Assembly (NCBI GenBank): GCA_964534765.1
Contig: CAZHRJ010000002.1
Span: 1-60,939 of the forward strand
DNA: 60,939 nt
Direction: 5' to 3'
From: CAZHRJ01 sp964534765
Lineage (GTDB): Bacteria > Lindowbacteria > 2-12-FULL-62-27
Every line of letters begins with the position of its first letter. Within the stretch, counting starts at the first letter, position 1. Shown one piece after another: positions 8,499-16,834 of this stretch. A program made the translations under genes and the position numbers. The notes under the pieces were generated by a model. It saw nothing but the letters and a program-made list of their open reading frames with translations, was not told the origin of the DNA and made no database searches.

Positions 8499-8714
8499 AT
8501 GAAACAGGGCATTCACCCCGCATACGATATCGCAAAGGTGACGTGTAACTGCGGCCACACCTACGCCACCCGGTCTGTCAGGGCGGATATTCGGGTGGAG
8601 ATTTGTTCGAACTGTCACCCCTATTATACGGGTCAGCACAAGTTTGTCGATTCCGCGGGCCGGATAGAACGGTTCTTAAACCGCTACAAGTCCTACCAGA
8701 TCTCCACGACGTAG
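8499..8714 (+). CDS. rpmE: 50S ribosomal protein L31 (zinc-binding form)
   Basis: Seventy-one residues matching L31 over its whole length: MKQGIHPAYDIAKVTCNCG, then CSNCHPYYTGQHKFVDSAGR and a basic C-terminus. Cysteines 16, 18, 36 and 39 form the zinc site of the C+ form. L31 bridges the ribosomal subunits. It stands before prfA, a common arrangement. Confidence 0.95.
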   Translation: MKQGIHPAYDIAKVTCNCGHTYATRSVRADIRVEICSNCHPYYTGQHKFVDSAGRIERFLNRYKSYQISTT

Positions 8715-8806
8715 GGCCTCTTAGCCCTTCGTCTTCCCGTTCGTTCTTCCCAAATCAATTGAAGACCCGGAATTTGGCTGGAGTTTTGAGTAACGATCAT
8801 TGACCT

Positions 8807-9880
8807 ATGTCTCTTTTGGACCGCATTCAGAAAATTCAGGACCGATACGCTGAAATCGAGCATCTGCTGGCCGATCCCGGGATTTCGTCCGATCCCAAAC
8901 GGATGGCGGATCTCGGCCGGGAATTTTCCAGGCTGGAACCGCTGATTCTGAAAATCCAGCATCTCGCGCGCCTGCACGCCGACATCCAGGACCTTAAAGG
9001 ATTCCTGTCGGCAGACAAGGACATGTCCGACCTGGCCCGTGCGGAATTGCCCGGGAAGGAGGCCAGCCTCGCGCGGCTTGAACAGGAACTGACGGTGGAT
9101 CTTCTGCCCAAGGATCCCAACGACGGCAAGAACGTCATCCTTGAAATTCGCGCCGGAACCGGCGGCGAGGAGGCGGCGCTTTTCGCGTCGGATCTCTACC
9201 GGATGTACACGCGCTGCGCGGAAAAGCGGGGTTGGAAGACCGAGGTTCTCTCGCTGTCCACCACCGGCATCGGCGGGATGAAGGAGGCCATTCTTTCGGT
9301 CATGGGGGAGGGGATTTACAGCGTGTTGAAACACGAAAGCGGGGTACACCGCGTTCAGCGTGTTCCGGTGACCGAATCATCCGGACGACTCCACACGTCG
9401 GCGGCGAGTGTCGCGGTTTTGCCGGAGGCGGAGGATGTCGACATCAAAATCCGGGACGAGGATCTCCGGATTGACGTTTTCCGGTCGAGCGGGCATGGCG
9501 GGCAGAGCGTCAACACCACCGATTCCGCCGTTCGCGTCACTCACTTGCCGACCGGCCTGGTTGTTTCCTGCCAGGACGAAAAATCGCAGCTCAAGAACAA
9601 GGTGAAAGCGCTCAAGGTCCTTCGGGCCCGTCTTTACGATCTTCAGCAGACCAGGCAGTCGGAGGAACGCGCCGAATCCCGAAAACTTCAGGTCGGCACC
9701 GGCGACCGATCCGAGCGGATTCGGACCTACAATTTTCCCCAGAACCGCGTGACCGACCATCGCGTCAACGTCACTCTGTACGCCTTGAACGAGTTTTTGG
9801 ATGGAAATCTCGACGGCCTGATCGGGCCGCTTCGAGAGGCCGAGATCGCCGAAAAACTCAAAACAGAGTCGACCGGATGA
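8807..9880 (+). CDS. prfA: peptide chain release factor 1
   Basis: A 357-residue class I release factor for UAA/UAG codons. The catalytic GGQ tripeptide is at 231-233 (SSGHGGQSVNTT), and its glutamine is the substrate of the methyltransferase encoded next. The codon-recognition region includes the PVT tripeptide in VQRVPVTESSGR. Length and order are standard for RF1 rather than RF2. No clear ribosome site precedes the ATG. The ATGA stop/start overlap couples it to prmC. Confidence 0.95.
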   Translation: MSLLDRIQKIQDRYAEIEHLLADPGISSDPKRMADLGREFSRLEPLILKIQHLARLHADIQDLKGFLSADKDMSDLARAELPGKEASLARLEQELTVDLLPKDPNDGKNVILEIRAGTGGEEAALFASDLYRMYTRCAEKRGWKTEVLSLSTTGIGGMKEAILSVMGEGIYSVLKHESGVHRVQRVPVTESSGRLHTSAASVAVLPEAEDVDIKIRDEDLRIDVFRSSGHGGQSVNTTDSAVRVTHLPTGLVVSCQDEKSQLKNKVKALKVLRARLYDLQQTRQSEERAESRKLQVGTGDRSERIRTYNFPQNRVTDHRVNVTLYALNEFLDGNLDGLIGPLREAEIAEKLKTESTG

Positions 9881-10752
9881 CTGAAATCTGGGAATCGGGC
9901 CGGATCCTGTCGGTCACGGCGGATTTTTTTAAAAAGAGGGGAATCGAGTCGGCCCGATTGGACGCGGAGATTCTCCTGGCGGACACGCTGGAACAGACCC
10001 GGGAAATTCTTCTGGCCGATCAATCCCGCCTTCTGACGGAGTTGGAACTGACCCGCTACAGGGAAAGAGTGCGGCAGCGGGCCGCCGGCAAGCCGGCAGC
10101 CTATCTGCTCAACCGAAAGGAATTTTATTCTCTGCCATTTTATGTTGACGAGCATGTTCTGATTCCGAGACCTGAAACAGAACTGCTGGTGGATCTGGCC
10201 CTCAAACTTTCCCGCGCCGCCGGATGCGGCCGGCGGGTGTGTGACGTCGGGACCGGATCCGGATGCATCGCCGCGGCGCTGGCTCACGCCGATGCCGATC
10301 TTCAGATTACGGCGACAGAAATTTCAAAGGATGCCGCGCGTGTTGCCGTGCGGAATCTTTCCGACTTGGGCCTCCTGTACCGAGTCCGGGTGGTCGAATG
10401 TGATCTGTTTCCGGCGCCTGCCGGGGAAAGGTATGACATCATCGTCTCCAATCCGCCCTATGTGTCGATGGAGGAATTCGAATCACTGTCTCCGACGATC
10501 CGGCGATACGAGCCGAAGCCGGCGTTGACGGACGGCGCCGACGGGTTGACGGTCTATCGCCGTTTGGTAACGGAATGCCCGGCGCACCTCCGGTCCCCGG
10601 GCGGGTCCATTCTTCTTGAAGTGTCCCCGCGGATATCGCAGCGTCTGCCGGCCATTCTGGCTGAGGAAAAAAGTCCATTGGCTCTCGTGGATGTTCATCC
10701 GGACCTCGCGGGCCTGCCCCGCGTGGCGCAACTAAGCTGGAGGTCGACCTAG
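9877..10752 (+). CDS. prmC: release factor glutamine methyltransferase
   Basis: A 291-residue SAM enzyme that N5-methylates the GGQ glutamine of release factors. The N-terminal helical recognition domain is followed by motif I VCDVGTGSGCIAAAL and the catalytic NPPY motif at 192-195. ATG overlaps the prfA stop (ATGA). The gene pair prfA-prmC is conserved in many bacteria, which supports the call. Confidence 0.94.
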   Translation: MTEIWESGRILSVTADFFKKRGIESARLDAEILLADTLEQTREILLADQSRLLTELELTRYRERVRQRAAGKPAAYLLNRKEFYSLPFYVDEHVLIPRPETELLVDLALKLSRAAGCGRRVCDVGTGSGCIAAALAHADADLQITATEISKDAARVAVRNLSDLGLLYRVRVVECDLFPAPAGERYDIIVSNPPYVSMEEFESLSPTIRRYEPKPALTDGADGLTVYRRLVTECPAHLRSPGGSILLEVSPRISQRLPAILAEEKSPLALVDVHPDLAGLPRVAQLSWRST

Positions 10753-10768
10753 ACCAAGGAAGGTCTGT

Positions 10769-10805
10769 GCCGGCGATTGCCAGGGATGGCAATGGGTTCG
10801 CCGGC
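10769..10805 (+). repeat. perfect two-part hairpin between prmC and murA
   Basis: GCCGGCG (10769-10775) pairs with CGCCGGC (10799-10805), and inside it ATTGCCA pairs with TGGCAAT across a GGGA loop; the only unpaired bases are GGGTT (10794-10798). Fourteen base pairs and no following T run, so it is not a classic terminator. The TTGCCA/TGGCAA core recurs in the hairpin at 29878-29941. The rest of the 145-nt gap holds no gene I can see. Confidence 0.6.
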
Positions 10806-10897
10806 CTAAAGTTTCCATTCACCGATTCCGATGAGGTTGGGGAAGGCGGGTATTTGCTGCTTTCGGGGTGGTTGACAGGGAGAGGTGAATACAGGGA

Positions 10898-12151
10898 ATG
10901 GATACCTTTGTCATCGAAGGGGGCCGTCCCCTTCGGGGAAAAATATCGATTAGCGGATCGAAAAATGCCGTGCTGCCGATCATGGCGGCCACTCTCCTTT
11001 CCGCCGACGTTTCTGAAATCGATAATGTGCCTCACCTGCGTGACGTCCGGACCATGTCCAGACTTCTCCAACAGCTTGGCGCCTCCGTCGATATCTCCCG
11101 CAGGACGATCCGGATCGACACCCGCAAACTCCATTCCACCGTCGCGCCCTACGATCTGGTTCGAACGATGCGAGCCAGCGTTCTGGTCATGGGCCCGCTC
11201 CTGGCACGCTTTCGAAAGGCCTGCGTGTCCCTGCCGGGCGGGTGCGCCATCGGCGCCCGGCCGATTGACATCCATCTGAAGGGATTCGAGGCGCTGGGGG
11301 CGAGCATCCACCTGGATGGCGGATACGTGCATCTGCGGATCAAGAGCGCGCCAAAGCGGAAGATCCGGCTTTCCTCCGCCAGCGTGGGCGCTACCGAAAA
11401 TATCATGATGTACGCGGCGTCACTCCCGCAGAAAACCGTCATCCACAACGCCGCCCGTGAGCCGGAGATATCGGATTTGGCGGCGTTTCTCACGTCGGCC
11501 GGCGCGACGATCCGTGGCGCTGGAAGTTCCCGAATGGAGATCATCGGTTCAAGCAAGTTGGGCGGCGTCAAACACCGCGTGATTCCGGACAGGATCGAAT
11601 CCGGAACATTCGCCGTCGCCGCCGCGCTCACGCGCGGCGATCTCCGTCTCACCCAGACCCGCCCCGACCACCTGTCATCCGTTCTGGACAAACTCGCGGA
11701 GGCCGGCGCGCGGGTGGATCAGGACGTCGACGAAGTTCGCGTCGCCGCGCCCCGTCGGCCGCGCGCGCTGACGCTGACGACCATGCCCTATCCGGGATTT
11801 CCGACCGACATGCAGGCGCAGTTCATGGCGCTTCTGGCTGTGGGCGACGGCACGAGCGTCATCACCGAGACGGTCTTCGAGAACCGGTATCTGCACGCCG
11901 CTGAACTCGGCCGGATGGGCGCCGACATCGCCGTCGACGGCCGGGTAGCCGTCATCAAGGGAGTGAAAAATCTGCGCGGCGCTCCGACTACGGCGTCGGA
12001 TCTTCGCGCCAGCGCGGCTTTGGTGCTGGCCGGGCTGGTGGCGGAGGGAAAAACGGTGATTAACCGGGTTTACCATCTCGATCGGGGATACGAATCGATG
12101 GAGAAAAAATTGCGCAATGTCGGCGCGGCGATTGCGAGGCGCCGGGCATGA
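10898..12151 (+). CDS. murA: UDP-N-acetylglucosamine 1-carboxyvinyltransferase
   Basis: First committed step of peptidoglycan synthesis: transfer of enolpyruvate from PEP to UDP-GlcNAc. The 417-residue protein has SGSKNAVLPIMAATLL with the substrate lysine near the N-terminus, the PEP-binding cysteine C116 in LPGGCAIGARPID, and the FPTDMQAQFMALL segment. The cysteine form is fosfomycin-sensitive in other bacteria. Its stop overlaps the flgF start as ATGA, tying a cell-wall enzyme to the flagellar operon. The upstream TTGACA at 10872 has no usable -10 before the start. Confidence 0.95.
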   Translation: MDTFVIEGGRPLRGKISISGSKNAVLPIMAATLLSADVSEIDNVPHLRDVRTMSRLLQQLGASVDISRRTIRIDTRKLHSTVAPYDLVRTMRASVLVMGPLLARFRKACVSLPGGCAIGARPIDIHLKGFEALGASIHLDGGYVHLRIKSAPKRKIRLSSASVGATENIMMYAASLPQKTVIHNAAREPEISDLAAFLTSAGATIRGAGSSRMEIIGSSKLGGVKHRVIPDRIESGTFAVAAALTRGDLRLTQTRPDHLSSVLDKLAEAGARVDQDVDEVRVAAPRRPRALTLTTMPYPGFPTDMQAQFMALLAVGDGTSVITETVFENRYLHAAELGRMGADIAVDGRVAVIKGVKNLRGAPTTASDLRASAALVLAGLVAEGKTVINRVYHLDRGYESMEKKLRNVGAAIARRRA

Positions 12152-12936
12152 TGCGCGGCATTTACACCGGCGCGTCCGGCATGCTGGCCAAGTGGACCGA
12201 GATGGATGTCATTTCCAATAATCTGGCAAACGTTGACACCCCGGCCTTCAAGCGGCATCAGCTTCTCTGGAAGGAGGAGCCGCGATTCAAAATGCACCGC
12301 CTGTTTGACAACCTGATCGAGACGCCGGCCGGCGAGATGGACATGCGGCCCTATATCGGTCAGATGGGGACCGGAGTCCGGGTCAAGGGCGAGTACATCG
12401 ATTTTTCCCAGGGCGCCCTGAAGACCACCGGCAACCCGCTTGATCTGGCCATCTGGGGTGAGGGGTTTTTTGAAGTGAGCCGTCCGGACAAGGGCTCCTA
12501 CTACACGCGCGCGGGCAATTTCGTCCGGAACATCGACGGGTATCTCGCCACCCCGCACGGCGATCTGGCGCTTGGAGTGGACGGCACACCCATCCGGATC
12601 GAGACGGGGGATCTATCCGTCCAGAAAAACGGGACGCTGGTGAACAGCGAGGGTATCGTCCTCGGCCAGTTCCGGCTGGTCTCGTTTAAAGACATGCAGT
12701 CCCTGTCCAAAGCAGGGGACAACCTCTATGCGAAAACGCAAAAGAGCGGCGAGCCGCTCGCGGCTCCGGCCGCCACGGAACTGAGGCAGGGGTTTCTGGA
12801 GGTTTCAAATTCCAACATCATCAAGGACATGGTCCAGATGATTGTGGTGAACCGGGCCTACGAGGCGAATCAGCGGGTGATTTCGTCCCATGATCAGCTC
12901 CTCGGTCAGGCCGTGAATGAAGTTTCCCGCACATGA
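12148..12936 (+). CDS. flgF: flagellar basal-body rod protein FlgF-like
   Basis: A 262-residue rod/hook family protein. The N-terminal axial motif MDVISNNLANVDTPAFKR and C-terminal LEVSNSNIIKDMVQMIVVNRAYEANQRV are the paired coiled-coil ends typical of FlgF/FlgG/FlgE. The middle has the FlgE/F/G-like core GNPLDLAIWGEGFFEV. Being shorter in conserved FlgG signatures and placed just before a clear flgG, it is called FlgF. ATG overlaps the murA stop. Confidence 0.88.
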   Translation: MMRGIYTGASGMLAKWTEMDVISNNLANVDTPAFKRHQLLWKEEPRFKMHRLFDNLIETPAGEMDMRPYIGQMGTGVRVKGEYIDFSQGALKTTGNPLDLAIWGEGFFEVSRPDKGSYYTRAGNFVRNIDGYLATPHGDLALGVDGTPIRIETGDLSVQKNGTLVNSEGIVLGQFRLVSFKDMQSLSKAGDNLYAKTQKSGEPLAAPAATELRQGFLEVSNSNIIKDMVQMIVVNRAYEANQRVISSHDQLLGQAVNEVSRT

Positions 12937-12976
12937 GAAATCAGCGGGGATTGAACCTTCGGGAGGTCCATAGATC

Positions 12977-13765
12977 ATGATGCGATCGCTCTGGACGTCG
13001 TCCACCGGGATGATCGGCCAGCAATTCAACGTCGACGTCATTTCCAACAACCTGGCCAACGTCAACACCACGGCCTTTAAAAAAGACCGGGTCGATTTTG
13101 AAGACCTGATGTACCAGCGCATGCTGCTGGCCGGCACGCCCACGTCCGGCGACGCGGTGATCCCGACCGGCGTTCAGGTCGGTCTGGGCACCCGGGTGGC
13201 GGCGACGCAAAAAATGTTCGAGCAGGGAAGCCTGAAACGGACCGGAAACCCACTGGACATCGCGATCGAAGGCGACGGATTTTTCCGGGTCACCATGGCC
13301 GACGGGGCCACCGCCTATACGCGGGACGGCAGTTTCAAGCTCGATTCCACCGGCCGCATGGTGACGTCGGACGGCGATCCTCTGGCGGACGCCATCACCA
13401 TTCCGCAGGACGCGACCGCCATTCTCGTCACCACCGACGGAACCATCTCGGTCCAGCAGCCCGGCGCCGTGGCCCCGGCGCCGATCGGCACTCTCACGCT
13501 CGCCAAGTTCGTCAATCCGGCCGGGTTGTCCGCGATCGGTCAGAATTTGTATCTGGAATCGGCGTCGAGCGGCGCGCCCATCGCGGCCCAGCCGCAGACG
13601 GAGGGATTGGGCGCGTCCCGGCAGGGATTCCTGGAAATGTCGAACGTCCAGGTGGTCGAAAGCATGGTGGATCTGATCACGGCCCAGCGAGCCTACGAGG
13701 TCAATTCCCGGTCGATCCAGACTTCGGACAACATGCTCCAGACGGCGACGGGCCTGAAGCGATGA
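12977..13765 (+). CDS. flgG: flagellar distal rod protein FlgG
   Basis: A 262-residue distal rod protein: MMRSLWTSSTGMIGQQFN, VISNNLANVNTTAFKKDRVD, the GNPLDIAIEGDGFFRV core, and LEMSNVQVVESMVDLITAQRAYE with the SIQTSDNMLQTA end, all close to FlgG of model species. A GGGAGG ribosome site lies just upstream. Its stop overlaps the flgA start (ATGA). Confidence 0.95.
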   Translation: MMRSLWTSSTGMIGQQFNVDVISNNLANVNTTAFKKDRVDFEDLMYQRMLLAGTPTSGDAVIPTGVQVGLGTRVAATQKMFEQGSLKRTGNPLDIAIEGDGFFRVTMADGATAYTRDGSFKLDSTGRMVTSDGDPLADAITIPQDATAILVTTDGTISVQQPGAVAPAPIGTLTLAKFVNPAGLSAIGQNLYLESASSGAPIAAQPQTEGLGASRQGFLEMSNVQVVESMVDLITAQRAYEVNSRSIQTSDNMLQTATGLKR

Positions 13766-14559
13766 GAAAGTTAGCGGATCCGGTGAGAAAAGTGATGCCG
13801 CGTCAGCTGACCGGAGAGGTGGCGACGCTCCAGTTTCTGAGCGCCGCCGCTCTGGCGCTCACGCTGCTGCTCTGGGGTCCGGCGGTTCTTGCGTTCGAGG
13901 AGAATCTGCTTTCCAAAGGCCAGGTTGAAAGCCTGATTCTGTCTGCGCTGACGAGGGAAATGGAGCCGCTGGGACTGACCAACGTTCAGATCCGATTCAC
14001 GCAGTTCCCGGAAAAATTCACGTATCCGGCCGGCACGGAATTCATTCTGGAAGAAATGGCGGGCCATCGAAGGCTCGGTATCCGGCGATTCAAAGTCACG
14101 GCGGTTGGGGAAAGAGGCGTGCGGAAGACCGCGTTCTGTGCGACAGCGGTGTCTGCTGAGGGGCCGGATATCCGGGCGCGGTATCATATTCCGGCGGGCA
14201 CGAGGGTCGCCGAAAGCGATCTGGCAGTCCGCCGGACTCGCCTTACTGATCTGCCGACAGACGCGGTGACCGATCCCGCGCAAGTCGTGGATCAGGAGGC
14301 CAACCGGAATATCACCCAGGGCGACCGACTGGAACTCGATTATTTCCGCCGTCCCTACGCGGTGCTGAAGGGCGAAATTATCGAAGTCCAGCTGAATTTC
14401 GGCCATGTGCAGGCCAAGGTGTTTGGGGAGGCGCAGTCATCCGGATTTGTTGGGGACCGTCTCCCGTTCAAAAACACGCTGAGCCTGAAACGGTTCTTCG
14501 CCAAAATCACCGGTCCCCGGCAGGCGCAAATCCTGTGGGACGAAGGGAGAGAAGGATGA
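13762..14559 (+). CDS. flgA: flagellar P-ring assembly chaperone FlgA
   Basis: About 265 residues with an N-terminal hydrophobic segment (about 24-45, FLSAAALALTLLLWGPAVLAF) for export to the periplasm and a C-terminal SAF-type domain (HIPAGTRVAESDLAVRR, then ITQGDRLELDYFRRP). FlgA helps FlgI assemble the P ring. The overlap with flgG and with flgH keeps the operon tightly coupled. Sequence divergence is high, as is normal for FlgA. Confidence 0.85.
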   Translation: MRKLADPVRKVMPRQLTGEVATLQFLSAAALALTLLLWGPAVLAFEENLLSKGQVESLILSALTREMEPLGLTNVQIRFTQFPEKFTYPAGTEFILEEMAGHRRLGIRRFKVTAVGERGVRKTAFCATAVSAEGPDIRARYHIPAGTRVAESDLAVRRTRLTDLPTDAVTDPAQVVDQEANRNITQGDRLELDYFRRPYAVLKGEIIEVQLNFGHVQAKVFGEAQSSGFVGDRLPFKNTLSLKRFFAKITGPRQAQILWDEGREG

Positions 14560-15215
14560 GACGCAGTCAGATTGCGTTGCGCGTAATCGGCGTGATGGGA
14601 ATGATCTCGATCCTGTCGGTCGCCCCGGCAGCCAACGCCAAATCGCTCTGGACTTCCGGCGCCTACTCGATGTATGCCGACATTCGAGCTCACAGCGTGG
14701 GCGACATTGTTACCGTGATTGTCACGGAGAGCCAGAAAACCAGCAACAAGAACGACAACAGCCGCGAAAAGGAAATGACCGTCGGCGGAACGATCGACGG
14801 GACCAACACCCCGGCGCCCGGTAATCGGGACGACGATCATTTCTGGCACCGGCTGGCGCGCAAGATCCCGCTGTTTGGAGCGGAGATCAAGGGCAAGTCG
14901 GAGTTGGAACGGAAGAACAACACCAAGAACGAGTCGCTTCTCAGCCTGGCCATATCCGCCCAGGTCGTCAACGTCATGCCGAACGGCAACCTCGTGGTCC
15001 ACGGCAGAAAATCGCTGATCGTGAGCAACGACCGGATCATTCTTCAGGTCAGCGGGATCATCCGGCCCTATGACATCACCAAGGATAATACCGTCCGATC
15101 CAGCCAGCTGGCGGATGCGCATATTTCCTACACGCCGGAATTCACCGTCAACAACAAATCCCGCCGGACCCTGGTCGACCGGATTTTCGGTCCGGTCGTG
15201 GATGTCCTGTTCTAG
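14556..15215 (+). CDS. flgH: flagellar L-ring protein FlgH
   Basis: A 219-residue outer-membrane ring protein. The segments GDIVTVIVTESQKTSNKND, NVMPNGNLVVHGRKSLIVSN and GIIRPYDITKDNTVRSSQLA are diagnostic. The frame is open to GTG 14535, but ATG 14556 overlaps the flgA stop (ATGA) and has GGGAGA before it. The signal peptide ends APAANA-KS and no cysteine follows, so the usual lipoprotein anchor of FlgH appears to be absent. The L ring implies an outer membrane. Confidence 0.93.
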   Translation: MRRSQIALRVIGVMGMISILSVAPAANAKSLWTSGAYSMYADIRAHSVGDIVTVIVTESQKTSNKNDNSREKEMTVGGTIDGTNTPAPGNRDDDHFWHRLARKIPLFGAEIKGKSELERKNNTKNESLLSLAISAQVVNVMPNGNLVVHGRKSLIVSNDRIILQVSGIIRPYDITKDNTVRSSQLADAHISYTPEFTVNNKSRRTLVDRIFGPVVDVLF

Positions 15216-15224
15216 GCGTCGCCG

Positions 15225-16292
15225 GTGAAATTCCTCCGTCAAGCTCTCTCGGTGGCGCTCAGCGGCATGTTGAGCCTGTCGCTTCCGGCTTTTGAAACCC
15301 GCGCGGCCGTCGCGATCCGGGTCAAGGAACTGGCGCGAGTGGACGGGATTCGGAATAACCAGCTCACCGGCTATGGCCTCGTCAGCGGTCTTGAGGGAAC
15401 CGGCGACGGGACGCGATCGTTGTTCACGCTGCAATCCATCGCCAACATGCTCCAGCGATTTGGCGTGTCGATCAGTCCCGGCAGCATCCGGGTTGACAAC
15501 GTCGCCGCGGTTCTCGTCACCGTGACCTTGCCGCCCTACGCCAGGCCCGGAGATCAACTGGACGCCCAGGTGTCGTCGATTGGAGACGCCGAAAGCCTGC
15601 AGGGCGGGGTACTCCTTCAGACCCCGCTCATGGGCGCGGACGGGAAAGTCTATGCGGTGGCCCAGGGAGCGCTGTCGATTGGGGGATTCAATCCGAAGAC
15701 GGGCGGCGGCCGGGCCGCGAGAAACCATCCCTCCATCGCTCTAGTTCCGAGGGGCGTTCTGGTGGAGAGGGAAGTGACGTCGGATATTTTGATTCAGAAC
15801 GGCGGGATCCGGATTCTCTTGAACGCGCCGGATTTCGTGACCGCCGCGCGGCTGACCGCCACCATCAACGAGGCCTTCGCATCGCCGATTTCGCAGGCGC
15901 TTGATCCGCAGGCTGTCTTTGTGCGTCTTCCAGAAAAATATGTGTCCGATCCGGTGACCTTCGTGGCGGTCGTGGAGAATCTTGAAGTCGAGCCGGACCT
16001 TCCGGCCCGGATTGTCGTGAACGAGCGGACTGGCACGGTCATCATGGGTGAGAACGTCCGGGTGGGCCATGTGGCCGTTTCGCACGGGAACATCAGCGTG
16101 AACGTCAAGGACATCAAGAATCCCGACGGCCCGCAAGTCAACGAGAAGGTCGTCAGCATTCCGGACGGCGCGTCGGTGAATGATGTTGTCAAGGCGCTGA
16201 ACAACCTTGGCGCGACACCGCGCGACATTATCGCGATCCTGCAGGCCATGCGATCCGCCGGCGCGCTGTACGCCGAAGTCGTGTTGATGTAG
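15225..16292 (+). CDS. flgI: flagellar P-ring protein FlgI
   Basis: A 355-residue periplasmic ring protein with a signal peptide (to about residue 27) and hallmark segments RVKELARVDGIRNNQLTGYG, VDNVAAVLVTVTLPPYARPG and GTVIMGENVRVGHVAVSHGN. GTG at 15225 is the only reasonable start; the ribosome site is weak, so translation may depend on coupling to flgH nine bases upstream. Confidence 0.95.
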   Translation: MKFLRQALSVALSGMLSLSLPAFETRAAVAIRVKELARVDGIRNNQLTGYGLVSGLEGTGDGTRSLFTLQSIANMLQRFGVSISPGSIRVDNVAAVLVTVTLPPYARPGDQLDAQVSSIGDAESLQGGVLLQTPLMGADGKVYAVAQGALSIGGFNPKTGGGRAARNHPSIALVPRGVLVEREVTSDILIQNGGIRILLNAPDFVTAARLTATINEAFASPISQALDPQAVFVRLPEKYVSDPVTFVAVVENLEVEPDLPARIVVNERTGTVIMGENVRVGHVAVSHGNISVNVKDIKNPDGPQVNEKVVSIPDGASVNDVVKALNNLGATPRDIIAILQAMRSAGALYAEVVLM

Positions 16293-16318
16293 CCGCCGGG
16301 AATGGAATTGATCAGCCA

Positions 16319-16819
16319 ATGACGGTTTCGTTTGTTCCTTTCAACGCAAACGACCATCGCGCGTCCCTTCCACTCCCGCAATCGCCGATATCTCTCAGGC
16401 CGCAGACCAGCCCTCTCGATCTGCCGGCCGGACCCAAACCGGCGCTCCTGCCAGACCCGACCGCACCGAAGCCGTTGGATCCGAGTTTCAAGGATCTGTA
16501 TATTCACAAACGGGAAGAGTTGCACAAGAGCGCCGAGGGGATGGAGTCGATGCTGGTGAGGCAGGTCTTAAAGGCGATGCGAAGCACGATTCCGGAACCG
16601 GAAGAGGACGAGGATTTGTTCGGGAGCGGCAGTCATGCCACCAAGATGTTCACGCAGATGATGGATGATCAACTCTCAGACCAGATCGCCGATCACAGCG
16701 AGCTTGGCATCGCCGAGAAGATATTCAAATCCCACATCAACACCCTGACAGAGGAATTCGCCTTCCAACTGGCCGCCGGCCAATCTACACCGTTCGGTCT
16801 GCCTCTTCCTCGCCGCTGA
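16319..16819 (+). CDS. flgJ: FlgJ-type rod-binding protein, muramidase domain absent
   Basis: A 166-residue protein with a proline-rich N-terminal 55 residues and the rod-binding domain (AEGMESMLVRQVLKAMRSTI, then LGIAEKIFKSHI). In E. coli FlgJ a C-terminal glucosaminidase domain opens peptidoglycan for the rod; here the protein ends after the rod-binding domain, as in many non-enteric phyla, so a separate lytic enzyme must do that job. Last gene of the flg run, convergent with nadE. Confidence 0.85.
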   Translation: MTVSFVPFNANDHRASLPLPQSPISLRPQTSPLDLPAGPKPALLPDPTAPKPLDPSFKDLYIHKREELHKSAEGMESMLVRQVLKAMRSTIPEPEEDEDLFGSGSHATKMFTQMMDDQLSDQIADHSELGIAEKIFKSHINTLTEEFAFQLAAGQSTPFGLPLPRR

Positions 16820-16834
16820 GCCGGCCCGGATGCC

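Noticed and set aside
10872..10877. TTGACA as a murA promoter
   Set aside because: A -10 at normal spacing would lie inside murA, and the sequence there does not match.
14355..15728. 457-codon leftward ORF
   Set aside because: It is antisense to flgH and flgI, both clear genes, and reflects high-GC open frames.
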